Source: Oasisia sp. SBJ-2009
Lineage: Eukaryota > Annelida > Polychaeta > Sabellida > Siboglinidae
Length of the DNA: 64,000 nt
Direction of reading: 5' to 3'
Assembly: GCA_964017155.1 (NCBI GenBank)
Contig: OZ024861.1
Coordinates: forward strand, 53,458,309 to 53,522,308
Shown here: positions 15,201 to 25,197 of the stretch, piece after piece
Layout of the letters: each line of letters begins with the position of its first letter
How positions within the stretch are numbered: position 1 is the stretch's first letter
Notes under the pieces: generated by a model
Databases searched by the model: none
What the model was told of the DNA's origin: nothing
The model's input: only the letters and a program-made list of their open reading frames with translations
Position numbers and translations under genes: made by a program

Positions 15201-16977
15201 AAATGTTGGCAAAAATACAGTTATAATACCAAAATTGAGGTGGGCCCGACTTGTACATCAATGCCTACACTTGCGGGCGCGCAACTTCACGCGCACTCTC
15301 TCATAAAAGCACGTATACTCTCAATTTGTTTTCAGTATTTCACTATTTGGCACTTATGTACAAGTCGGACCCACCTCAATGTTGCTATTATATCAGTATT
15401 TTTGCCAACATTTGATACTTGATAAAATTAATTCATTCAATTGTAATCATCTTGCGCGTATTTGTGTTTTATAAACAGCGCGTCTTGGCAAACTTTTGAG
15501 GTCGAAAAGACAGCGCGAATTGTGCCAGTCGCAAGCGCAGAGGTGCATGTTACTGCCCTGTGTATATGAAATGAGCGATAAACAGTTTGTTTATGCCGAC
15601 CACGTATACTCTCAATTTGTTTTCAGTATTTCACTATTTGGCACTTATGTACAAGTCGGACCCACATCAATGTTGCTATTATATCAGTATTTTTGCCAAC
15701 ATTTGATACTTGATTAAATTAATTCATTCAATTATAATCATCTTGCGCGTATATATGTTTTATAAACAGCGCGTCTTGGCAAACTTTTGAGGTCGAAAAG
15801 ACAGCGCGATTTGTGCTAGTCGCAAGCGCAGCGGTGCATGTTACTGCGCTGAGCATATGAAATGAGCGATGAATAGTTTGTTTATGCCGACCACGCTGTC
15901 TTTTCGACCTCAAAAGTCTGCTAAGACGCGCTGTATATAAAACATAAATATGCGCAAGATGATTATAATTGATAGAATTAACAAAATCAAGTATCAAATG
16001 TTGGCAAAGATACAATTATAATACCAACATTGAGGTGGGCCGACTTGTTCTTCAATGCGTACACTTGCGGGCGCGTACCTTCACGCGCACTCTCTGATAA
16101 AAGCACGTATACTCTCAATTTGTTTTCAGTATTTCACTATTTGGCACTTACGTACAAGTCAGACCCACATCAATGTTGCTATTATATCAGTATTTTTGCC
16201 AACATTTGATACTTGATTAAATTAATTCATTCAATTATAATCATCCTGCGCGTATTTGTGTTTTATAAACAGCGCGTCTTGGCAAACTTTTGAGGTCGAA
16301 AAGACAGCGCGAATTGTGCCAGTCGCAAGCGCATAGGTGCATGTTACTGCCCTGTGCATATGAAATGAGCGATAAACAGTTTGTTTATGCCGACCACGTA
16401 TACTCTCAATTTGTTTTCAGTATTTCACTATTTGGCACTTATGTACAAGTCGGACCCACATCAATGTTGCTATTATATCAGTATTTTTGCCAACATTTGA
16501 TACTTGATTAAATTAATTCATTCAATTATAATCATCTTGCGCGTATATATGTTTTATAAACAGCGCGTCTTGGCAAACTTTTGAGGTCGAAAAGACAGCG
16601 CGAATTGTGCCAGTCGCAAGCGCAGAGGTGCATGTTACTGCGCTGTGCATATGAAATGAGCGATAAACAGTTTGTTTATGCCGACCACGTATACTCTCAA
16701 TTTCTTTTCAGTATTTCACTATTTGGCACTTATGTACAAGTCGGACCCACCTCAATGTTGCTATTATATCAGTATTTTTGCCAACATTTGATACTTGATT
16801 AAATTAATTCATTCAATTATAATCATCTTGCGCGTATTTATGTTTAATAAACAGCGCGTCTTGGCAAACTTTTGAGGTCGAAAAGACAGCGCGAATTGTG
16901 CCAGTCGCAAGCGCAGAGGTGCATGTTACTGCGCTGTGCATATGAAATGAGCGATAAACAGTTTGTTTATGCCGACC
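9244..16977 (+). repeat. S-rich mosaic block B (11 S, 9 L)
   Basis: Unit starts: S 9244, L 9535, S 10039, L 10330, L 10834, S 11337, S 11628, L 11919, L 12423, S 12926, S 13217, L 13508, L 14012, S 14516, L 14807, S 15311, L 15602, S 16105, S 16396, S 16687. The L units at 10834, 12423 and 15602 are 503 bp and share the GGGCC deletion of repeat A. The L units at 9535, 11919, 13508 and 14807 form a family with GTATACAAAAC, ATCTAGTATC (GTCTAGTATC in the last) and GCGCGCAAC. The order S-S-L-L occurs at 11337-12925 and 12926-14515, a 1.59-kb subperiod. The block is made of repeat-A parts in new orders. Confidence 0.88.
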
Positions 16978-19575
16978 ACGTATACTCTCAATTTGTTTTC
17001 ACTATTTCACTATTTGGCACTTATGTACAACTCGGACCCACCTCAATGTTGCTATTATATCAGTATTTTTGCCAACATTTGTTACTTGATTAAATTAATT
17101 CATTCAATTATAATCATCTTGCGCGTATTTATGTTTTATAAACAGCGCGTCTTGGCAAACTTTTGAGGTCGAAAAGACAGCGCGAATTGTACCAGTCGCA
17201 AGCGAAGAGGTGCATGTTACTGCGCTGTGCATATGAAATGAGCGATAAACAGTTTGTTTATGCCGACCACGCTGTCTTTTCGACCTCAAAAGTCTGCTAA
17301 GACGCGCTGTATATAAAACATTAATATGCGCAAGATGATTATAATTGATTGAATTAACAAAATCAAGTATCAAATGTTGGCAAAAATACAGTTATAATAC
17401 CAAAATTGAGGTGGGCCCGACTTGTACATAAGTGCCAACACTTGCGGGCGCGTACCTTCACGCGCACTCTCTCATAAAAACACGTATACTCTCAATTTGT
17501 TTTCAGTATTTCACTATTTGGCACTTATGTACATGTCGGAAACACCTCAATGTTGCTATTATATCAGTATTTTTGCCAACATTTGATACTTGATTAAATT
17601 AATTCATTCAATTATAATCATCTTGCGCGTATTTATGTTTTATAAACATCGCGTCTTGGCAAACTTTTGAGGTCGAAAAGACAGCGCGAATTGTGCCAGT
17701 CGCAAGCGAAGAGGTGCATGTTACTGCGCTGTGCATATGAAATGAGCGATAAACAGTTTGTTTATGCCGACCACGCTGTCTTTTCGACCTCAAAAGTCTG
17801 CTAAGACGCGCTGTATATAAAACATTAATATGCGCAAGATGAATATAATTGATTGAATTAACAAAATCATGTATCAAATGTTGGCAAAGATACAGTTATA
17901 ATACCAAAATAGAGGTGGGCCCGACTTGTACATAAATGCCTACACTTGCGGGCGCGCAACTTCACGCGCACTCTCTCATAAAAGCACGTATACTCTCAAT
18001 TTGTTTTCAGTATTTCACTATTTGGGACTTATGTACAAGTCGGACCCACCTCAATGTTGCTATTATATCAGTATTTTTGCCAACATTTGATACTTGATTA
18101 AATTAATTCATTCAATTATAATCATCTTGCGCGTATTTATGTTTTATAAACAGCGCGTCTTGGCAAACTGTTGAGGTCGAAAAGACAGCGCGAATTGTGC
18201 CAGTCGCAAGCGCAGAGGTGCATGTTACTGCGCTGTGCATATGAAGTGAGCGATAAACAGTTTGTTTATGCCGACCACGCTGTCTTTTCGACCTCAAAAG
18301 TCTGTTAAGAAGCGCTGTACATAAAACATTAATATGCGCAAGATGATTATAATTGATTGAATTAACAAAATCAAGTATCAAATGTTGGCAAAAATACAGT
18401 TATAATACCAAAATTGAGGTGGGCCCGACTTGTACATAAGTGCCAACACTTGCGGGCGCGTTCCTTCACGCGCACTCTCTCATAAAAGCACGTATACTCT
18501 CAATTTGTTTTCAGTATTTCACTATTTGGCACTTATGTACAAGTCGGACCCACCTCAATGTTGCTATTATATCAGTATTTTTGCCAACATTTGTTACTTG
18601 ATTAAATTAATTCATTCAATTATAATCATCTTGCGCGTATATATGTTTTATAAACAGCGCGTCTTGGCAAACTTTTGAGGTCGAAAAGACAGCGCGAATT
18701 GTGCCAGTCGCAAGCGCAGAGGTGCATGTTACTGCGCTGTGCATATGAAATGAGCGATAAACAGTTTGTTTATGCCGACCACGTATACTCTCAATTTGTT
18801 TTCACTATTTCACTATTTGGCACTTATGTACAAGTCGGACCCACCTCAATGTTGCTATTATATCAGTATTTTTGCCAACATTTGTTACTTGATTAAATGA
18901 ATTCATTCAATTATAATCATCTTGCGCGTATTTATGTTTTATAAACAGCGCGTCTTGGCAAACTTTTGAGGTCGAAAAGACAGCGCGAATTGTGCCAGTC
19001 GCAAGCGAAGAGGTGCATGTTACTGCGCTGTGCATATGAAATGAGCGATAAACAGTTTGTTTATGCCGACCACGCTGTCTTTTCGACTTCAAAAGTCTGC
19101 TAAGACGCGCTGTATATAAAACATTAATATGCGCAAGATGATTATAATTGATTGAATTAACAAAATCAAGTATCAAATGTTGGCAAAAATACAGTTATAA
19201 TACCAAAATTGAGGTGGGCCCGACTTGTACATAAGTGCCAACACTTGCGGGCGCGTTCCTTCACGCGCACTCTCTCATAAAAGCACGTATACTCTCAATT
19301 TGTTTTCAGTATTTCACTATTTGGCACTTATGTACAAGTCGGACCCACCTCAATATTGCTATTATATCAGTATTTTTGCCAACATTTGATACTTGATTAA
19401 ATTAATTCATTCAATTATAATCATCTTGCGCGTATATATGTTTTATAAACAGCGCGTCTTGGCAAACTTTTGAGGTCGAAAAGACAGCGCGAATTGTGCC
19501 AGTCGCAAGCGCAGAGGTGCATGTTACTGCGCTGTGCATATGAAATGAGCGATAAACAGTTTGTTTATGCCGACC
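16978..19575 (+). repeat. Mixed zone, transition to the second unit family
   Basis: Unit starts: L 16978, L 17482, L 17986, S 18490, L 18781, S 19285. From here on most L units carry the AGCGAAG or the GAAGTGAGCG/GTACATAAAAC variants that are absent from 1-16977. The unit following S carries TTTTCACTATTT. The L at 17482 founds a family marked GATGAATATAAT and ATCATGTATC, seen again at 24190, 28222, 32758, 37372, 41773 and later. Confidence 0.87.
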
Positions 19576-22386
19576 ACGTATACTCTCAATTTGTTTTCAC
19601 TATTTCACTATTTGGCACTTATGTACAAGTCGGACCCACCTCAATGTTGCTATTATATCAGTATTTTTGCCAACATTTGTTACTTGATTAAATTAATTCA
19701 TTCAATTATAATCATCTTGCGCGTATATATGTTTTATAAACAGCGCGTCTTGGCAAACTTTTGAGGTCGAAAAGACAGCGCGAATTGTGCCAGTCGCAAG
19801 CGCAGAGGTGCATGTTACTGCGCTGTGCATATGAAATGAGCGATAAACAGTTTGTTTATGCCGACCACGCTGTCTTTTCGACCTCAAAAGTCTGTTAAGA
19901 AGCGCTGTACATAAAACATTACTATGCGCAAGATGATTATAATTGATTGAATTAACAAAATCAAGTATCAAATGTTGGCAAAAATACAGTTATAATACCA
20001 AAATTGAGGTGGGCCCGACTTGTACATAAGTGCCAACACTTGCGGGCGCGTTCCTTCACGCGCACTCTCTCATAAAAGCACGTATACTCTCAATTTGTTT
20101 TCAGTATTTCATTATTTGGCACTTATGTACAAGTCGGACCCACCTCAATGTTGCTATTATATCAGTATTTTTGCCAACATTTGATACTTGATTAAATTGA
20201 TTCATTCAATTATAATCACCTTGCGCGTATTTATGTTTTATAAACAGCGCGTCTTGGCAAACTTTTGAGGTCGAAAAGACAGCGCGAATTGTGCCAGTCG
20301 CAAGCGAAGAGGTGCATGTTACTGCGCTGTGCATATGAAATGAGCGATAAACAGTTTGTTTATGCCGACCACGCTGTCTTTTCGACTTCAAAAGTCTGCT
20401 AAGACGCGCTGTATATAAAACATTAATATGCGCAAGATGATTATAATTGATTGAATTAACAAAATCAAGTATCAAATGTTGGCAAAAATACAGTTATAAT
20501 ACCAACATTGAGGTGGGTCCGACTTGTACATAAGTGCCAACACTTGCGGGCGCGTTCCTTCACGCGCACTCTCTCATAAAAGCACGTATACTCTCAATTT
20601 GTTTTCAGTATTTCACTATTTGGCACTTATGTTCAAGTCGGACCCACCTCAATATTGCTATTATATCAGTATTTTTGCCAACATTTGATACTTGATTAAA
20701 TTAATTCATTCAATTATAATCATCTTGCGCGTATATATGTTTTATAAACAGCGCGTCTTGGCAAACTTTTGAGGTCGAAAAGACAGCGCGAATTGTGCCA
20801 GTCGCAAGCGCAGAGGTGCATGTTACTGCGCTGTGCATATGAAATGAGCGATAAACAGTTTGTTTATGCCGACCACGTATACTCTCAATTTGTTTTCACT
20901 ATTTCACTATTTGGCACTTATGTACAAGTCGGACCCACCTCAATGTTGCTATTATATCAGTATTTTTGCCAACATTTGTTACTTGATTAAATTAATTCAT
21001 TCAATTATAATCATCTTGCGCGTATTTATGTTTTATAAACAGCGCGTCTTGGCAAACTGTTGAGGTCGAAAAGACAGCGCGAATTGTGCCAGTCGCTAGC
21101 GAAGAGGTGCATGTTACTGCGCTGTGCATATGAAATGAGCGATAAACAGTTTGTTTATGCCGACCACGCTGTCTTTTCGACCTCAAAAGTCTGCTAAGAC
21201 GCGCTGTATATAAAACATTAATATGCGCAAGATGATTATAATTGATTGAATTAACAAAATCAAGTATCAAATGTTGGCAAAAATACAGTTATAATACCAA
21301 AATTGAGGTGGGCCCGACTTGTACATAAGTGCCAACACTTGCGGGCGCGTACCTTCACGCGCACTCTCTCATAAAAACACGTATACTCTCAATTTGTTTT
21401 CAGTATTTCACTATTTGGCACTTATGTACATGTCGGACCCACCTCAATGTTGCTATTATATCAGTATTTTTGCCAACATTTGATACTTGATTAAATTAAT
21501 TCATTCAATTATAATCATCTTGCGCGTATATATGTTTTATAAACAGCGCGTCTTGGCAAACTGTTGAGGTCGAAAAGACAGCGCGAATTGTGCCAGTCGC
21601 AAGCGCAGAGGTGCATGTTACTGCGCTGTGCATATGAAGTGAGCGATAAACAGTTTGTTTATGCCGACCACGCTGTCTTTTCGACCTCAAAAGTCTGTTA
21701 AGAAGCGCTGTACATAAAACATTAATATGCGCAAGATGATTATAATTGATTGAATTAACAAAATCAAGTATCAAATGTTGGCAAAAATACAGTTATTATA
21801 CCAAAATTGAGGTGGGCCCGACTTGTACATAAGTGCCAACACTTGCGGGCGCGTTCCTTCACGCGCACTCTCTCATAAAAGCACGTATACTCTCAATTTG
21901 TTTTCAGTATTTCACTATTTGGCACTTATGTACAAGTCGGACCCACCTCAATGTTGCTATTATATCAGTATTTTTGCCAACATTTGTTACTTGATTAAAT
22001 TAATTCATTCAATTATAATCATCTTGCGCGTATATATGTTTTATAAACAGCGCGTCTTGGCAAACTGTTGAGGTCGAAAAGACAGCGCGAATTGTGCCAG
22101 TCGCAAGCGCAGAGGTGCATGTTACTGCGCTGTGCATATGAAGTGAGCGATAAACAGTTTGTTTATGCCGACCACACTGTCTTTTCGACCTCAAAAGTAT
22201 GTTAAGAAGCGCTGTACATAAAACAATAATATGCGCAAGATGATTATAATTGATTGAATTAACAAAATCAAGTATCAAATGTTGGCAAAAATACAGTTAT
22301 AATACCAAAATTGAGGTGGGCCCAACTTGTACATAAGTGCCAACACTTGCGGGCGCGTTCCTTCACGCGCACTCTCTCATAAAAGC
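19576..22386 (+). repeat. 2811-bp block, copy 1 (L-L-S-L-L-L)
   Basis: Unit starts: L 19576, L 20080, S 20584, L 20875, L 21379, L 21883. The first units share with the following block the rare markers CATTACTATGCG, TTTCATTATTT, AATCACCTTGCG and GGGTCCGAC. The L at 21883 has private changes (CCACACTGTC, GTATGTTAAG, ACAATAATATG). Confidence 0.85.
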
Positions 22387-23394
22387 ACGTATACTCTCAA
22401 TTTGTTTTCAGTATTTCACTATTTGGCACTTATGTACAAGTCGGACCCACCTCAATGTTGCTATTATATCAGTATTTTTGCCAACATTTGTTACTTGATT
22501 AAATTAATTCATTCAATTATAATCATCTTGCGCGTATATATGTTTTATAAACAGCGCGTCTTGGCAAACTTTTGAGGTCGAAAAGACAGCGCGAATTGTG
22601 CCAGTCGCAAGCGCAGAGGTGCATGTTACTGCGCTGTGCATATGAAATGAGCGATAAACAGTTTGTTTATGCCGACCACGCTGTCTTTTCGACCTCAAAA
22701 GTCTGTTAAGAAGCGCTGTACATAAAACATTACTATGCGCAAGATGATTATAATTGATTGAATTAACAAAATCAAGTATCAAATGTTGGCAAAAATACAG
22801 TTATAATACCAAAATTGAGGTGGGCCCGACTTGTACATAAATGCCAACACTTGCGGGCGCGTTCCTTCACGCGCACTCTCTCATAAAAGCACGTATACTC
22901 TCAATTTGTTTTCAGTATTTCATTATTTGGCACTTATGTACAAGTCGGACCCACCTCAATGTTGCTATTATATCAGTATTTTTGCCAACATTTGATACTT
23001 GATTAAATTGATTCATTCAATTATAATCACCTTGCGCGTATTTATGTTTTATAAACAGCGCGTCTTGGCAAACTTTTGAGGTCGAAAAGACAGCGCGAAT
23101 TGTGCCAGTCGCAAGCGAAGAGGTGCATGTTACTGCGCTGTGCATATGAAATGAGCGATAAACAGTTTGTTTATGCCGACCACGCTGTCTTTTCGACTTC
23201 AAAAGTCTGCTAAGACGCGCTGTATATAAAACATTAATATGCGCAAGATGATTATAATTGATTGAATTAACAAAATCAAGTATCAAATGTTGGCAAAAAT
23301 ACAGTTATAATACCAACATTGAGGTGGGTCCGACTTGTACATAAGTGCCAACACTTGCGGGCGCGTTCCTTCACGCGCACTCTCTCATAAAAGC

Positions 23395-23685
23395 ACGTAT
23401 ACTCTCAATTTGTTTTCAGTATTTCACTATTTGGCACTTATGTACAAGTCGGACCCACCTCAATGTTGCTATTATATCAGTATTTTTGCCAACATTTGAT
23501 ACTTGATTAAATTAATTCATTCAATTATAATCATCTTGCGCGTATATATGTTTTATAAACAGCGCGTCTTGGCAAACTTTTTAGGTCGAAAAGACAGCGC
23601 GAATTGTGCCAGTCGCAAGCGCAGAGGTGCATGTTACTGCGCTGTGCATATGAAATGAGCGATAAACAGTTTGTTTATGCCGACC
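23395..23685 (+). repeat. Reference short unit (S, 291 bp), one-armed derivative
   Basis: S has the lead, left arm and loop of L, then passes directly from GCCGAC-CACG into the next unit. It lacks the right arm and tail (213 bp). Without the right arm it cannot form the long hairpin. Its loop keeps the AGCGCAG/CTGCGCT dyad (23618-23643) and TAAACAGTTTGTTTA (23663-23677). This copy has a private TTTTTAGGTC in place of TTTTGAGGTC near 23580. S could be a deletion product of L, or L could be S with an inverted duplication; I favour deletion, because L has matching inverted termini and S has only one. Confidence 0.92.
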
Positions 23686-23721
23686 ACGTATACTCTCAAT
23701 TTGTTTTCACTATTTCACTAT

Positions 23722-23890
23722 TTGGCACTTATGTACAAGTCGGACCCACCTCAATGTTGCTATTATATCAGTATTTTTGCCAACATTTGTTACTTGATTA
23801 AATTAATTCATTCAATTATAATCATCTTGCGCGTATTTATGTTTTATAAACAGCGCGTCTTGGCAAACTTTTGAGGTCGAAAAGACAGCG
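23722..23890 (+). repeat. Left arm of the foldback in the reference L unit
   Basis: The arm runs from TTGGCACTTATGTACAAGTC to GAAAAGACAGCG and is present in both L and S units. Against the reverse complement of 23978-24146 it matches at about 154 of 169 positions with no indel. Three stretches are perfect: 22 bp at the outer end, 21 bp in the middle around TCAATTATAATCATCTTGCG, and 24 bp at the inner end around GAGGTCGAAAAGACAGCG. The mismatches cluster between these blocks. Confidence 0.93.
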
Positions 23891-23977
23891 CGAATTGTGC
23901 CAGTCGCAAGCGAAGAGGTGCATGTTACTGCGCTGTGCATATGAAATGAGCGATAAACAGTTTGTTTATGCCGACCA
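23891..23977 (+). other. Loop (spacer) between the foldback arms
   Basis: The 87-bp spacer between the arms is shared by L and S. In S units it has two small dyads of its own: AGCGCAG, 12 bases, CTGCGCT; and TAAAC-AGTTT-GTTTA. In this L unit the first stem is broken by a C-to-A change (AGCGAAG). The spacer ends GCCGACCACG. In S units the array jumps at this CACG straight to the next unit. Confidence 0.85.
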
Positions 23978-24146
23978 CGCTGTCTTTTCGACCTCAAAAG
24001 TCTGCTAAGACGCGCTGTATATAAAACATTAATATGCGCAAGATGATTATAATTGATTGAATTAACAAAATCAAGTATCAAATGTTGGCAAAAATACAGT
24101 TATAATACCAAAATTGAGGTGGGCCCGACTTGTACATAAGTGCCAA
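23978..24146 (-). repeat. Right (inverted) arm of the foldback, specific to L units
   Basis: This arm begins CGCTGTCTTTTCGACCTC and ends GACTTGTACATAAGTGCCAA, the inverse of the left arm's outer end. It lies within the 213-bp block that distinguishes L from S. It also carries TATATAAAA at 24018-24026, which many other L units have as TACATAAAA. The arm evolves somewhat independently of the left one: fixed differences from the left arm, such as TTG for AAA near the middle, are shared by nearly all L units, so the two arms are not being homogenised with each other. Confidence 0.93.
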
Positions 24147-24189
24147 CACTTGCGGGCGCGTACCTTCACGCGCACTCTCTCATAAAAAC
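24147..24189 (+). other. L-specific tail with small GC-rich hairpin and 22-bp direct repeat
   Basis: This 43-bp tail follows the right arm. It contains GCGCG, 8 bases, CGCGC, a 5-bp stem. CACGCGCACTCTC at 24167 and CACGTATACTCTC at 24189 (crossing into the next unit) share CACG-N3-ACTCTC at a 22-bp spacing. The same CACG is the point at which S units join to the next unit. Confidence 0.75.
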
Positions 24190-25197
24190 ACGTATACTCT
24201 CAAATTGTTTTCAGTATTTCACTATTTGGCACTTATGTACATGTCGGAAACACCTCAATGTTGCTATTATATCAGTATTTTTGCCAACATTTGATACTTG
24301 ATTAAATTAATTCATTCAATTATAATCATCTTGCGCGTATTTATGTTTTATAAACAGCGCGTCTTGGCAAACTTTTGAGGTCGAAAAGACAGCGCGAATT
24401 GTGCCAGTCGCAAGCGAAGAGGTGCATGTTACTGCGCTGTGCATATGAAATGAGCGATAAACAGTTTGTTTATGCCGACCACGCTGTCTTTTCGACCTCA
24501 AAAGTCTGCTAAGACGCGCTGTATATAAAACATTAATATGCGCAAGATGAATATAATTGATTGAATTAACAAAATCATGTATCAAATGTTGGCAAAGATA
24601 CAGTTATAATACCAAAATAGAGGTGGGCCCGACTTGTACATAAATGCCTACACTTGCGGGCGCGCAACTTCACGCGCACTCTCTCATAAAAGCACGTATA
24701 CTCTCAATTTGTTTTCAGTATTTCACTATTTGGGACTTATGTACAAGTCGGACCCACCTCAATGTTGCTATTATATCAGTATTTTTGCCAACATTTGATA
24801 CTTGATTAAATTAATTCATTCAATTATAATCATCTTGCGCGTATTTATGTTTTATAAACAGCGCGTCTTGGCAAACTGTTGAGGTCGAAAAGACAGCGCG
24901 AATTGTGCCAGTCGCAAGCGCAGAGGTGCATGTTACTGCGCTGTGCATATGAAGTGAGCGATAAACAGTTTGTTTATGCCGACCACGCTGTCTTTTCGAC
25001 CTCAAAAGTCTGTTAAGAAGCGCTGTACATAAAACATTAATATGCGCAAGATGATTATAATTTATTGAATTAACAAAATCAAGTATCAAATGTTGGCAAA
25101 AATACAGTTATAATACCAAAATTGAGGTGGGCCCGACTTGTACATAAGTGCCAACACTTGCGGGCGCGTACCTTCACGCGCACTCTCTCATAAAAAC

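Larger units (their letters stand above)
23686..24189 (+). repeat. Reference long unit (L, 504 bp), foldback monomer
   Basis: This is a typical L, used here to describe the anatomy. It has a 36-bp lead (ACGTATACTCTC onward), a 169-bp left arm (23722-23890), an 87-bp loop (23891-23977), a 169-bp inverted right arm (23978-24146) and a 43-bp tail before the next unit. The arms align without gaps over their full length with about 15 mismatches. The right arm has a GGGCCC site (24121-24126), present in most L units and absent from S, so it marks L. L units differ by scattered substitutions, for example GCGCGTACC, GCGCGTTCC or GCGCGCAAC in the tail, and GTATATAAAAC, GTACATAAAAC or GTATACAAAAC in the right arm. 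These variants sort units into families that recur in register within higher-order repeats. Confidence 0.95.
22387..25197 (+). repeat. 2811-bp block, copy 2 (L-L-S-L-L-L)
   Basis: Unit starts: L 22387, L 22891, S 23395, L 23686, L 24190, L 24694. The first two L match copy 1 in their rare markers. The last units belong to other families (the L at 24190 has ATCATGTATC), so only the front of the block is a clean duplicate. The L at 24694, with AATTTATTG near 25060, matches the L at 29230. Confidence 0.84.

Noticed and set aside
23722..24146. Active transposon or insertion sequence
   Set aside because: The inverted termini look transposon-like, but there is no transposase, no clear target-site duplication, and the copies are strictly tandem with fixed flanks.
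23686..24189. CENP-B box in the unit
   Set aside because: TTCG and CGGG both occur (TTTTCGACC in the right arm, TTGCGGGCG in the tail), but not at the spacing of the CENP-B box. A centromeric role cannot be supported from motif evidence.
24147..24189. Helitron-type 3' end (hairpin before CTRR)
   Set aside because: A 5-bp GC-rich stem lies in the tail, but no suitable CTRR end follows at the right distance and no matching 5' end was seen.
24147..24189. Rho-independent terminator
   Set aside because: The small hairpin has no T-run after it, and the context is not bacterial.
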